This document shows, one piece after another, positions 1 through 7,418 of a stretch of 38,312 nt of DNA (its first letter is position 1; every line of letters starts with the position of its first letter). The notes under the pieces are model-generated. The model was not told where the DNA came from. It worked only from the letters and a program-made list of their open reading frames with translations, and made no database searches. The stretch is from an uncultured Pseudomonadota bacterium (GTDB lineage Bacteria; Pseudomonadota; Gammaproteobacteria; Burkholderiales; Methylophilaceae), in the NCBI GenBank assembly GCA_903838125.1, contig CAILXF010000061.1:1-38312 (forward strand), written 5' to 3'. Both the position numbers and the translations under genes were made by a program.

Positions 1-201
1 AAGCAACGGGTCATATTTGATTTGTTGAGTAACGGGATGATGATCAAGGATATCGCTCTAAATCTTGGAATTGCCGAAATCACGGTCAAAGTAACAAAAG
101 CAAAGATAATGCTGTTGTTAGGCGTGACTACCTTGCAAGAGTTGGCTGTAATTGGCAAATGCACCTCATGCCGTTTCGTCACAATTAAATCTAACAATTA
201 G
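1..201 (+). CDS. LuxR/NarL-type response regulator, C-terminal fragment (5' truncated by window edge)
   Basis: Frame 1 is open from the window edge to a TAG at 199-201 and encodes 66 residues. The visible part matches a LuxR/GerE DNA-binding helix-turn-helix. It reads like KQRVIFDLLSNGMMIKDIAL followed by LGIAEITVKVTKAKIM, which corresponds to the family pattern 'R-x-VL-LL-x-G-x-x-N-K-x-IA-x-x-L-x-I-x-x-x-TVK-x-H'. The usual His after TVK is Val here, and several consensus positions are unusual (MMIKD in place of LSNKE), so the regulator is divergent. The receiver or sensor part lies outside the window. It is not clearly linked to the convergent PPK2 gene. Confidence 0.7.
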   Translation, partial: KQRVIFDLLSNGMMIKDIALNLGIAEITVKVTKAKIMLLLGVTTLQELAVIGKCTSCRFVTIKSNN

Positions 202-328
202 CTTAAGGTCTTTCCTTGCCTCATAGCATCTGAATTTCCGCACCTCAACGCAGTCATTGATTCTCAATTGATTTGACTTTCCACATAGGTGACGTTCACC
301 AATAACATTAAGGGTCAAGAGTGGTCAA

Positions 329-1210
329 TTAACCTACACTTTCCTTCATTAGCAGTTGACGAATGGTCTGCAACTCATGCTTCCTCTTTTCATCTGCTTC
401 TGGATAGCTAATTTTAAGCGCATGAAAAGTATCCAAAATAATTCTGGAAACAATCAACCGAGCGTTCTCCTTGTCGTCGGCTGGAACCACATACCAAGGC
501 GCTATTTTCGTACTGGTTGCGCTCAGGCAAAACTCATAGGCATGCATATACTGTTTCCAATACTTTCGTTCTTCAATATCGGCAAGACTAAATTTCCAGT
601 TCTTTTCTGGATCATCGATGCGATCAAGAAAGCGCTTACGTTGCTCTTCTTCTGAAAGATGGAGAAAGATCTTGATGATTCGCGTGCCGTTCCGATAGAG
701 ATGATTCTCCCAATCCACGATAGAGCGATAACGATTCTCCCAAACTAATTTCTCGTTGTTCACTGAATCTGGAAGACCCTGCCCGAGGAGAATCTCCGGA
801 TGTACACGAACAATCAATACCTCCTCGTAATAAGATCGGTTAAAAATACCTATTCTTCCGCGTTCAGGCAGAGATTGGCTAGACCGCCAGAGAAAATCAT
901 GCTCCAATTCTGTTGCACTAGGGTGTTTAAAGCTAAACACCTGACATCCCTGTGGATTGACCCCTGACATCACATGGCGGATAACACTATCCTTTCCTGC
1001 CGCATCCATCGCTTGAAAAATCAGCAATACCGCATAGCGGTTGGATGCAAAGTGAAGTTGCTGCAGTGTACTTAACTCCCTCACCTGCTCTCCAAGGAGT
1101 TCGTGATACTCTTCCTTCGAGTGATAAATGGGACTCACAAGTGTTGGCCACTTCTTTAGATTGACCTTTTCGCCTGTCTTTACCTGAAATTTTTCTGATT
1201 TAATTTTCAT
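329..1210 (-). CDS. Polyphosphate kinase 2 family (PPK2) nucleotide kinase
   Basis: The 293-residue cytoplasmic protein belongs to the PPK2 family, which transfers phosphate between polyphosphate and nucleoside mono- or diphosphates. Visible motifs are a Walker A-like loop [15 protein letters not shown] (about 66-80), then [17 protein letters not shown] (82-98), a Walker B-like segment [17 protein letters not shown] (121-137) and an Arg-rich lid [18 protein letters not shown] (191-208). The FNRS-Y-E version of Walker B, with Asn rather than Asp, and the full single-domain length resemble class III members that act on both NMP and NDP. The class is inferred. AGGA lies six bases before the ATG. 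It is last in a minus-strand cluster after a CYTH-CHAD gene and a small ORF that overlaps its start by 11 bases, so translational coupling is likely. Confidence 0.9.
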   Translation of the reverse strand: MKIKSEKFQVKTGEKVNLKKWPTLVSPIYHSKEEYHELLGEQVRELSTLQQLHFASNRYAVLLIFQAMDAAGKDSVIRHVMSGVNPQGCQVFSFKHPSATELEHDFLWRSSQSLPERGRIGIFNRSYYEEVLIVRVHPEILLGQGLPDSVNNEKLVWENRYRSIVDWENHLYRNGTRIIKIFLHLSEEEQRKRFLDRIDDPEKNWKFSLADIEERKYWKQYMHAYEFCLSATSTKIAPWYVVPADDKENARLIVSRIILDTFHALKISYPEADEKRKHELQTIRQLLMKESVG

Positions 1211-1364
1211 CTTTAATCCTAAATCTCACAAGCAGCCACGATTGGACTTTATATTCATTAAATTCATATAGGTGTTGATACAACTTTAATTCCCTAGCTA
1301 ATTCCTTCAGCATCTCATGCTTCGCTTTCAGCCAATCATTATTTGCGTTATTGATTAACTCCAT
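1200..1364 (-). CDS. Small overlapping ORF (54 aa) between the CYTH-CHAD and PPK2 genes, unknown function
   Basis: An ATG at 1364 opens a 54-codon frame ending with TAA at 1200-1202. It fills the gap between its neighbours exactly. Its start overlaps the end of the CYTH-CHAD gene by 10 bases (ATGGAGTTAA holds both signals), and its end overlaps the PPK2 start by 11 bases (ATGAAAATTAA). The predicted protein begins [20 protein letters not shown] and ends [11 protein letters not shown]. It is charged, probably mostly helical, and has no signal peptide or clear membrane segment. No Shine-Dalgarno is obvious, so expression would depend on coupling to the upstream stop codon. I do not recognise a family. 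The double overlap supports a real gene, but chance cannot be excluded at this length. Confidence 0.5.
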   Translation of the reverse strand: MELINNANNDWLKAKHEMLKELARELKLYQHLYEFNEYKVQSWLLVRFRIKDEN

Positions 1365-2911
1365 CGAGGTTTTAAGCGATCAAAACGTTTCCAGTTTCGC
1401 TTTAGGTTTTGTAGTTGATGTATAGTATTGCAAGCATTCCAATCAGCAATCACATATAAAGAGTTAAATAGCACTAGATTCGGTCGGTTGCCGATGAGTT
1501 TATGAGTTAAATTCTTGGCCACACTAATGTCATTAAGCGCACCTAATGTGTCCAAAAGTTCAATCAGAGCAGGCATAAATTTTTTTAGTCTATTCTGTGG
1601 GTATAAGTGCGCAAAAAATTCTGAAGCGTACCGCAGTTTTTTGCTGGCAATTCTTGCAGCGTGCCGCTCCTCTTGATTCGCTTTTGGGAGATGTTTACTT
1701 TTTTGTTTTAGTTGCTTGTGACGTTTAGTGAGGACGGTTTGTGCTATCTCAAGCACGCTATACTCAACACTATTAGTTTTCCGCCAGCGTTCGTTTTCAA
1801 GCCAATCGCCAATGCACAGCAACATGTGCTGATAACGCTGGGAACCAATAGCTTTACAGACATTATTTTGGGCTACCCCCATAGCTTGTTGCGCCTTTTC
1901 TTGTAGCTGAATCAAGCTAGGTTGGTCAGGGAATTGTTGTATAACAGAAGGTAGTGTTTGTTTTGTAAATACATCTAAGTCACGCGCTTGGCCGAGTACT
2001 GTGGCAATCCACTTTAGATCCTTGATGATATTAGAACAACTTTGTGGGTTGATAATGCGACCAAAAGTGTTGAGAGAAGATCGAAATCGACGAATCGCAA
2101 CTCGCATCTGGTGCACGCCTTCTTCATTATCATCGTATAAAACTACATCTTGATTACCTTGAAGCTGAGTAAAACAGTCCCAAACGATTTGTTTCAGCGC
2201 CAAGTGAGCACTCATATTTCGCTGCAAATGTGGTGGATTTGCATGAATGATAACGGGCATCCTTGGGCGATAATAATCATAGCCTCGCTGTGATTTGCTA
2301 ATATGCTGAAGGCTTAATGGGATGCTTTGAATTAGATTTAGTGCAAATTCAAACAAGCGACCTGTATTGCCATTTTTTAACTCTAATTCAATTTCGCTTA
2401 TCGGTTCACGCCTTTTACCCACTATAAGTTCACCCAAGTCTAGGGCGAGTTCAATCTTATCTCCGTTGTCAAATCCAAGCTGCCAATCAGTCCGTCGGAC
2501 TTTGGTGATAAAGATTGGCCGGAGAGTACTTCGTAGCAACTTGTCATCAAAAATTTTAACTAGTATCGGATCGGTGATCTTACTAAAGTCGGGATGTCTG
2601 CTGGTGATAATATGTTCGTACTCCCTGCGTTGATGTAATCCAGTCGAAGTACTATCAATAGATTTGAGGGTCTGGAACCAAATTCCAGAAGACCGACGAA
2701 CGCGCAGGGTGATGTTGGAATTGAGCAACGTTAGTTGTGGGGTGTCAAAGTAGGTGCTCAAGAGCAACCGTGTTTTTGATTTTTCTATCTGCGCAGACTT
2801 AATCGCAGGATGACGTTTGAGGCGATCAATATCTTGAGCCAAAATGCTGAGTTTGAGTTCAACTTCTTTTGTCATTTTCATTTTTGATTCAAGAGGCTCT
2901 GCGGTCATCAT
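1355..2911 (-). CDS. CYTH and CHAD domain protein (inorganic triphosphatase / polyphosphate-binding)
   Basis: A 518-residue protein with two domains. The N-terminal CYTH domain (about 13-210) shows the signature E-x-E-x-K as EVELKL (16-21), then TLRVRR (68-73) and SEIELELK (172-179), the charged residues that line the triphosphate tunnel. The C-terminal CHAD domain (about 235-510) is a helical His/Lys/Arg-rich bundle with GVHQMRVAIRRFRSSL (265-280) and RHAARIASKKLRYASEFF (416-433). CHAD domains bind polyphosphate. The architecture matches E. coli YgiF-type triphosphatases. Initiation may instead occur at Met13, since residues 1-12 precede the conserved fold and no strong ribosome site decides. 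It is first in a cluster with the small ORF and PPK2, which together suggest a polyphosphate-handling unit. Confidence 0.9.
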   Translation of the reverse strand: MMTAEPLESKMKMTKEVELKLSILAQDIDRLKRHPAIKSAQIEKSKTRLLLSTYFDTPQLTLLNSNITLRVRRSSGIWFQTLKSIDSTSTGLHQRREYEHIITSRHPDFSKITDPILVKIFDDKLLRSTLRPIFITKVRRTDWQLGFDNGDKIELALDLGELIVGKRREPISEIELELKNGNTGRLFEFALNLIQSIPLSLQHISKSQRGYDYYRPRMPVIIHANPPHLQRNMSAHLALKQIVWDCFTQLQGNQDVVLYDDNEEGVHQMRVAIRRFRSSLNTFGRIINPQSCSNIIKDLKWIATVLGQARDLDVFTKQTLPSVIQQFPDQPSLIQLQEKAQQAMGVAQNNVCKAIGSQRYQHMLLCIGDWLENERWRKTNSVEYSVLEIAQTVLTKRHKQLKQKSKHLPKANQEERHAARIASKKLRYASEFFAHLYPQNRLKKFMPALIELLDTLGALNDISVAKNLTHKLIGNRPNLVLFNSLYVIADWNACNTIHQLQNLKRNWKRFDRLKPRWS

Positions 2912-3032
2912 TTTACTAACTCAGATGAGTGAGTAACAACATAAGAATACTGTGCGCTTCTAATAGACTAGATGCTTGACCTGTATCAATAAAGTCTTAA
3001 TGAATTAATGTGTAAAGTTTGGGTGAATGTTT

Positions 3033-3074
3033 CCTATGGGTCGGAAGCAGCGAATTCCAAAGTCAGCTTTGAGG
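3033..3074 (+). repeat. Degenerate intergenic repeat, copy 1
   Basis: A stretch containing CTATGGGTCGGAAGC, CGAATTC and GTCAGCTTTGAG resembles a second stretch at 3740-3781 in the same orientation and order, at roughly 60-65% identity by eye. The two copies lie on either side of the BLUF gene. Origin is unknown; it may be remnant mobile DNA. Confidence 0.4.
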
Positions 3075-3158
3075 TAGCTTCAATTCACTTATCCTCACAG
3101 CCTGTTTACAGATAGCCACTTTGAGGAGCCGCATTAATACGTAGGGCTAGAGCAGATG

Positions 3159-3188
3159 TTGATTTTTACATTCTATTTAACGTATTAT
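3159..3188 (+). promoter_or_regulatory. Possible sigma70-type promoter of the BLUF gene (leaderless arrangement)
   Basis: TTGATT at 3159-3164 and TATTAT at 3183-3188 are separated by 18 bases. The -10-like hexamer ends five bases before the ATG at 3194, and no Shine-Dalgarno lies between. A start about seven bases after the -10 would put the RNA 5' end at the AUG, giving a leaderless mRNA. This is inferred from sequence alone. Confidence 0.35.
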
Positions 3189-3193
3189 TAACC

Positions 3194-3610
3194 ATGTCTA
3201 AATTACGTTGTATTGTTTATTTTAGTTCGGCTATCCGACTGTTCACCAAAGATGAACTTGAAGTTTTGTTAATAGATTCAAGAGTTTTTAATAAAGAGCA
3301 CGGTGTTACCGGATTTCTTCTTTATCATGACGGCTCGTTTATGCAGTGCATTGAAGGCGCTGATGATGACCTAAGCAAAGTTTACAAACGCATCACTGAT
3401 AGTAGTCAACACCAAGGCATAGTTAAGGTGTTAGATCAATTTATCAATATACGAAGCTTTGCAGATTGGGCGATGGGATATTCCAAACTGGTTCAATCAG
3501 AACCATTAATACTTAAGACCGTAAGTTGGACAGAAAGTGAAAGTGGGAAGAATGATTCTAAAGGGATGCACTTATTAAAATACTTCTTTGACAATTATAA
3601 TAAACCTTGA
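3194..3610 (+). CDS. BLUF-domain blue-light photoreceptor, short single-domain type
   Basis: The 138-residue protein is a stand-alone BLUF domain, which senses blue light through bound FAD by rearranging a Tyr-Gln hydrogen-bond network. The expected residues are present: Tyr9 in CIVYFSSA, Asn33 in FNKEHGVTGFLLYHDGSF, Gln51 in MQCIEG, and Trp92 and Met94 in FADWAMGY. The chromophore site therefore looks intact. The roughly 40 residues after the core resemble the C-terminal helices of short PixD/SyPixD-type proteins, which signal through partner proteins. No enzymatic effector domain is fused, and no partner gene is obvious next to it. It sits between mobile-DNA remnants and degenerate repeats, and may have been acquired. 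Confidence 0.92.
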   Translation: MSKLRCIVYFSSAIRLFTKDELEVLLIDSRVFNKEHGVTGFLLYHDGSFMQCIEGADDDLSKVYKRITDSSQHQGIVKVLDQFINIRSFADWAMGYSKLVQSEPLILKTVSWTESESGKNDSKGMHLLKYFFDNYNKP

Positions 3611-3649
3611 TATTTGATTCCGTTAGTCTTTACTCATGGCAGGAAAAAT

Positions 3650-3722
3650 AAAAGGGCACCTTCAGAACTGACCCCCAAATTAATGTCCAACTTTTGGGGT
3701 ACAGTTCATTCGGGTGCCTTTT
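3650..3722. repeat. Nested 73-bp imperfect palindrome resembling two joined IS3-type ends; terminator-like outer stem
   Basis: The outer arms are AAAAGGGCACC (3650-3660) and GGTGCCTTTT (3713-3722). The inner arms are GAACTGACCCCCAAA (3665-3679) and TTTTGGGGTACAGTTC (3692-3707), with only a few mismatches. The inner arms resemble IS3-family terminal repeats of the type GAACTGaCCCCaAAagTTGGAC, here facing each other with no transposase between. The outer GC stem followed by TTTT could end BLUF transcription. The IS assignment comes from pattern memory and was not searched. Confidence 0.55.
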
Positions 3723-3739
3723 GTTTAGAGCGAATTACC

Positions 3740-3781
3740 GCTATGGCTCGGAAGTGACGATTCTTAGTATCTGCTTTAGAG
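3740..3781 (+). repeat. Degenerate intergenic repeat, copy 2
   Basis: Contains GCTATGGCTCGGAAG, ACGATTC and CTGCTTTAGAG in the same order as the copy at 3033-3074. It lies directly after the IS-end-like palindrome and about 70 bases before the recombinase gene. Confidence 0.4.
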
Positions 3782-3850
3782 AAATCCAGTTAATGCAGCA
3801 GCTTTGAAATGAGCGCAAACTATTGATCCCTAATTTTCTTGGAGATCATC

Positions 3851-4471
3851 ATGGAAACATCAAATTCGCACTATCATGAACCTTGGAAAAAAGGTAAGTT
3901 AATCGGTCAGAAAGCACCACTCAGGCTCAAAGAAATATGGGCAATTCGAGTTCGCTTAGAGTTATCTCAACGTACTAGAGATTTAGCACTTTTCAACCTA
4001 GCCATAGATAGTAAGCTTCGGGCCTGTGATTTAGTTAAACTGAAAGTAAGAGACATTTCACATGGCGATAGAGTTACCTCAAGAGCCATCGTCATGCAGA
4101 AGAAGACTGGTCGCCCAGTTCAATTCGAAATTACGGAGCAAACGCGTAAAACAGTTGCTGAGTGGATTAAAGCATCTGAACTCAAATCCGATAGCTTTTT
4201 ATTCCCAAGTCGAATTCATGACTCATTGCATCTATCTACAAGACAATATGCTCGCATAGTGAATGACTGGGTTGAAGAGATAGGACTTAATCCTACCAGT
4301 TATGGTACGCATACTATGAGGAGAACTAAGCCGACTTTAATTTATAGACGCACCAAAAACATACGAGCAGTACAGTTATTGTTAGGGCACACCAAGCTGG
4401 AAAGTACAGTTCGTTACCTAGGTATAGAAGTAGATGATGCACTAGAAATGGGTGAGCAGACCGAAGTTTAA
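3851..4471 (+). CDS. Tyrosine recombinase/integrase, catalytic domain only
   Basis: The ATG at 3851 is chosen over the in-frame TTG at 3839 because GGAG (3841-3844) lies six bases before it, giving 206 residues. The catalytic set of a tyrosine recombinase is complete: Arg57 in KLRACDLVKLKV, His154 and Arg157 in GTHTMRR, His180 in LLGHTK and Tyr189 in TVRYLG. A Lys in the MQKKTGRP beta-hairpin can serve as the catalytic Lys. The usual N-terminal SAM-like core-binding domain is absent; only about 45 residues, starting with an EPWKKGKLIGQKAPL-like segment, precede the catalytic domain. Very similar short integrases are common in beta- and gammaproteobacteria. No att sites or cargo boundaries were found, so its substrate is unknown. 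Confidence 0.9.
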   Translation: METSNSHYHEPWKKGKLIGQKAPLRLKEIWAIRVRLELSQRTRDLALFNLAIDSKLRACDLVKLKVRDISHGDRVTSRAIVMQKKTGRPVQFEITEQTRKTVAEWIKASELKSDSFLFPSRIHDSLHLSTRQYARIVNDWVEEIGLNPTSYGTHTMRRTKPTLIYRRTKNIRAVQLLLGHTKLESTVRYLGIEVDDALEMGEQTEV

Positions 4472-4660
4472 CTATAGGATACGGCTAGTGAAAACTAGAC
4501 GTTAACCACTTATTTTGAAGTCAAAATATTAAAAGCCCAATTGCCGTCATTCATATCCGGTTAAGCTGAGTTTCCATAAAGCTGTCGTTCATGTTTGTCA
4601 CTTTGAGCCAATAACAGACTAAAGCTCTATTAATAGCGCTGCTTCTAAGCAGACATTTGC

Positions 4661-4690
4661 AAGAAAAAGGGCTGGAATTTACTCCAGCCC
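4661..4690 (-). terminator. Rho-independent terminator of the cytochrome b561 gene
   Basis: On the minus strand GGGCTGGA and TCCAGCCC (4683-4690 and 4669-4676) form a perfect 8-bp stem with a 6-base loop, followed by TTTTTCTT. It lies 55 bases past the stop codon of the b561 gene. The rest of 4472-4744 shows nothing else I can support. Confidence 0.85.
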
Positions 4691-4744
4691 GTCAACATTT
4701 AATTTCTTTTGGGTCAATAGCGTAGTAAGCCCTTAGTGCTAGCT

Positions 4745-5341
4745 TTAGTGCATGGACATGCGTTTTAATGTGCCATCTTTATCAATTAATTTGTGTTTTA
4801 TTGCGCCTAGAATATGCAGTCCAATCACAACTAAAATCATAATGCCAATCACTTCGTGCGCTTCTTTGAAAATTTCGCGCATAGGGTTGTTGTCTAACCC
4901 TTGAACCAATGGTTTACCAAACCATTTAATACCATACTTGCTGTAAGTGGCCATGACAATACCGCTCACTGGTAGCGCAATCATCAGAAGGTAAAGTAAG
5001 TGATGCGTGCCATGAGCGAGTTTTTGTTCCCACTCTTTATAAGTTGCAAGTAATGCCGGAGGGCGGTGCGTGATGCGCCATAAAATACGTAAAGTGATCA
5101 GCGCCATGATAGTGACTCCGAACGATTTATGTAGATTGAAATAGAAAGTTCGAGGTGTGGCTTCTGCACTGAGTTGCCAAGTATAAATACCCCAGTTGAA
5201 TATGTCGTAAGCCATTTGCTTAGGCGCTTCTTTTGGCAAATCAGCCATATACCAGCCCAAGGCAAACATGCCAAAAATACAAAATGCAATTAGCCAATGC
5301 AAAAAAACAGCGGTCTTGGTGTAACGTGAAGCACTATCCAT
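4745..5341 (-). CDS. Cytochrome b561 family protein (CybB-like)
   Basis: The 198-residue inner-membrane protein has four hydrophobic helices (about 12-32, 72-92, 113-132, 162-182). His residues are suitably placed for two b-type hemes: His15 in FLHWLIAF, His71 in NLHKSFG, His162 in EAHEVIG and His176 in GLHILGA. CybB-type proteins move electrons from superoxide or other donors to quinone. The loop between helices 1 and 2 (about 33-68) is longer than I expect for short CybB proteins by roughly 20 residues. AAGGGA precedes the ATG by eight bases. It is divergent from a secreted metallohydrolase gene, with a 115-base shared promoter region. Confidence 0.9.
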   Translation of the reverse strand: MDSASRYTKTAVFLHWLIAFCIFGMFALGWYMADLPKEAPKQMAYDIFNWGIYTWQLSAEATPRTFYFNLHKSFGVTIMALITLRILWRITHRPPALLATYKEWEQKLAHGTHHLLYLLMIALPVSGIVMATYSKYGIKWFGKPLVQGLDNNPMREIFKEAHEVIGIMILVVIGLHILGAIKHKLIDKDGTLKRMSMH

Positions 5342-5456
5342 GATGCGAATCCCTTAATTAAAAATCGTGATACTGTGACACTATTACATTAAATACGAAT
5401 ATGAGTATTATTATTGCAAATAATGAAGTTAGCAAGCTATTGAAAAGGCGATTTCC

Positions 5457-6395
5457 ATGAAAAAAATAAATTTTGACATAAGGCTTGCGCCTGCAATATT
5501 GGCATTATTTTTTTTACTATCTGCAACACAGGTACAGTCTGCTGATTTTGGGATTGAGGATCTGGGTAATGGTATTTATGTGCACCATGGCGCACATCTA
5601 GATATCGATACAGGTTACCAAGGAGATATTTGCAACATTAGCTTTGTGGTCGGCAGTCGTGGTGTTGCGGTGATAGATACTGGTGGCAGTTTGAAGGTAG
5701 GCAAGCAATTACGCGCTGCGATTAAAGCCGTAACGCCATTACCGATTTTATATGTGATTAATACCCATGTGCATCCCGATCACATTTTTGGCAATGCAGC
5801 TTTTGTTCAAGATAACCCTGTATTTGTTGGCCATGCAAAGCTAGGTGACACCATGCAATTGCGGCAAGAAGCCTATACCAAATTAAATATTAAGTACTTG
5901 GGAGCTGACGCAGAAGGTAGTGACATGGTAAAACCGAGCTTGGTAGTGTCAACTGGATCCAAATTAGACTTAGGTGATAGAAGCTTGCAGTTAACCGCCT
6001 ATGTTTCGGCGCATACGGTGACGGACATTTCATTGATTGATAGTAAAACACAGACTTTATTTACTGGAGATTTATTATTTATTGAGCGTACGCCAGTAAT
6101 TGAGAGTGATATTAAGGGATTAATTTCTGCCATAGATAGTTTAAAATCATCCCAAGTCAGTCAGGTGGTGCCTGGCCATGGCCCGTTTACAAAAGATTGG
6201 ATAGTTGCACTCAATAATGAGCGCATTTATTTAGAGGCTTTACTAACCGATATTCGAGCCAATATTAAAAATGGGGTCAGCATGGAAAAAACCATGGAGA
6301 CAGCAGCGGCATCTGAAAAAAATAAATGGATGCTATTTGACGTGGCCAACCGACGCAATGTGAATACAATATATCCAATCTTAGAATGGGAGTAG
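5457..6395 (+). CDS. Secreted MBL-fold zinc hydrolase, quinoprotein-relay type
   Basis: The 312-residue protein has an N-terminal signal peptide (hydrophobic about 10-24, likely cleavage after VQSA, residue 29) and a metallo-beta-lactamase fold. Zinc ligands are visible: THVHPDH (His104, His106, Asp108, His109), His186 in AHTVTD, Asp205 in FTGDLLF and His241 in PGHGP. The sequence style matches the periplasmic hydrolases called 'quinoprotein relay system zinc metallohydrolase', which occur with PQQ dehydrogenases and their cytochromes, as expected in a methylotroph. The exact substrate is unknown. AAGG lies eight bases before the ATG. It is convergent with the DoxX gene across a shared terminator. 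Confidence 0.85.
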   Translation: MKKINFDIRLAPAILALFFLLSATQVQSADFGIEDLGNGIYVHHGAHLDIDTGYQGDICNISFVVGSRGVAVIDTGGSLKVGKQLRAAIKAVTPLPILYVINTHVHPDHIFGNAAFVQDNPVFVGHAKLGDTMQLRQEAYTKLNIKYLGADAEGSDMVKPSLVVSTGSKLDLGDRSLQLTAYVSAHTVTDISLIDSKTQTLFTGDLLFIERTPVIESDIKGLISAIDSLKSSQVSQVVPGHGPFTKDWIVALNNERIYLEALLTDIRANIKNGVSMEKTMETAAASEKNKWMLFDVANRRNVNTIYPILEWE

Positions 6396-6399
6396 GCGT

Positions 6400-6428
6400 A
6401 AAAAAAGCGGTTTTTTGCCGCTTTTTTT
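6400..6428. terminator. Bidirectional terminator between the MBL-hydrolase and DoxX genes
   Basis: AAAAAAAGCGG and CCGCTTTTTTT flank a short T-rich loop (GCGG/CCGC stem extended by A/T pairs). The T-run on either strand makes it usable by both convergent genes. Confidence 0.8.
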
Positions 6429-6442
6429 ATATTCAACCTACG

Positions 6443-6811
6443 TTATTTCTTAAGGTTATCTAAGCTACAAGCGGTAATTGGGTTGACGTATAAAAGCAAC
6501 AAACCACCAGCAATGGCCAAGTATTGCAAAACGGGTAGTCTAAGGATGAATGAAAGGATAACGATGTAGATCGCCATAATTAAGGCAAAAGCCTTAGTTT
6601 TATATCCTAACAATAGGGCCAGTCCACCAACAAAATTCATGAAAATAATCAATGGTGCAAAAATACCTGGTAAGCCTAAACTACCTAGTCCGGCTTGATA
6701 ATCTTGGTAGCCTGTAGGATTGCTCATAAAACCAATAATCAAGGCAATTACTTGTAGTAGGAAAATTTGTGCCAGTAATACTCGTGCGGCTGTTGCTAAA
6801 TATTTTTGCAT
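6443..6811 (-). CDS. DoxX family membrane protein
   Basis: The 122-residue protein has four hydrophobic segments (about 7-28, 48-68, 74-90, 94-108), the pattern of the DoxX/SURF4-like family. It carries the usual N-terminal R-V-L-L-A-x-I-F-L region and a central FMNFVGGLALLLGYKTKAFA segment, where Gly-rich turn and Lys follow the second helix. DoxX-type proteins are small inner-membrane proteins with poorly defined roles, linked in some bacteria to thiol or redox stress. An AAAGG lies six bases before the ATG. It is probably monocistronic and divergent from the acetyltransferase gene. Confidence 0.85.
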   Translation of the reverse strand: MQKYLATAARVLLAQIFLLQVIALIIGFMSNPTGYQDYQAGLGSLGLPGIFAPLIIFMNFVGGLALLLGYKTKAFALIMAIYIVILSFILRLPVLQYLAIAGGLLLLYVNPITACSLDNLKK

Positions 6812-6890
6812 ATAAAACCTTTAAACATTAACTTGAAAAGACCAAGACGCATAATGCCTGTTACTGCCATAGCCCGCAAGGGGGTAACCA

Positions 6891-7328
6891 TTGCAACCTG
6901 AGTTCAGCGTAGAAAAAGTCAGCTGGCAATCACAAGCGCCATCATTAAAAATGGTACGTGAGCGAGTCTTTATTGTTGAGCAACATGTCCCCATCGCACT
7001 AGAGTGGGATGGTTTAGATCAGATGTCACAGCACTTGCTGGCAGTCAATGCAATGGGTGAGGCGATTGGGTGCGCACGCTTGCTAGAAGATGGCAGCATA
7101 GGCCGCATGGCAGTCCTTAAAGAATGGCGCGGCAAGGGCGTGGGGTCAGCAATACTAAAATCTGCGATTGCCATTAATCAACAACAAGACGAACGCAACA
7201 TTAGGCTTTCAGCGCAAATGCATGCCGTCCATTTTTATGAAAAATTTGGTTTTGTGAAATACAGCCTACCTTATTTAGAAGCCAATATATGGCACGTAGA
7301 TATGCGACTCGAAACCAAAATTGCTTAA
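6891..7328 (+). CDS. GNAT family N-acetyltransferase (ElaA/YjcF-like)
   Basis: The 145-residue cytoplasmic enzyme starts at TTG 6891; AAGGGGG (6878-6884) lies six bases upstream and decides the start, as no ATG is suitably placed. The acetyl-CoA-binding motif is WRGKGVGSAIL (79-89), and HFYEKFGF (114-121) is the usual C-terminal beta-bulge region. The N-terminal RERVFIVEQHVP (23-34) with EWDGLD (38-43) is typical of the ElaA/YjcF group. The acetyl acceptor is unknown. It lies upstream of the Fae-like gene on the same strand, but 90 bases separate them and they are probably not one operon. Confidence 0.88.
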   Translation: MQPEFSVEKVSWQSQAPSLKMVRERVFIVEQHVPIALEWDGLDQMSQHLLAVNAMGEAIGCARLLEDGSIGRMAVLKEWRGKGVGSAILKSAIAINQQQDERNIRLSAQMHAVHFYEKFGFVKYSLPYLEANIWHVDMRLETKIA

Positions 7329-7418
7329 TGCATTATGATTCTATAAAATCCAGCTACTTAAAAATTTTAGCCGCAAGGTTTTAACCGTTTTTTATACATC
7401 AACATTCAAGGATAGGGT

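Noticed and set aside
3610-4745. Integron-type attC sites near the recombinase
   Set aside because: No paired RYYYAAC/GTTRRRY core sites with the right spacing were found, and the recombinase lacks the IntI-specific insert.
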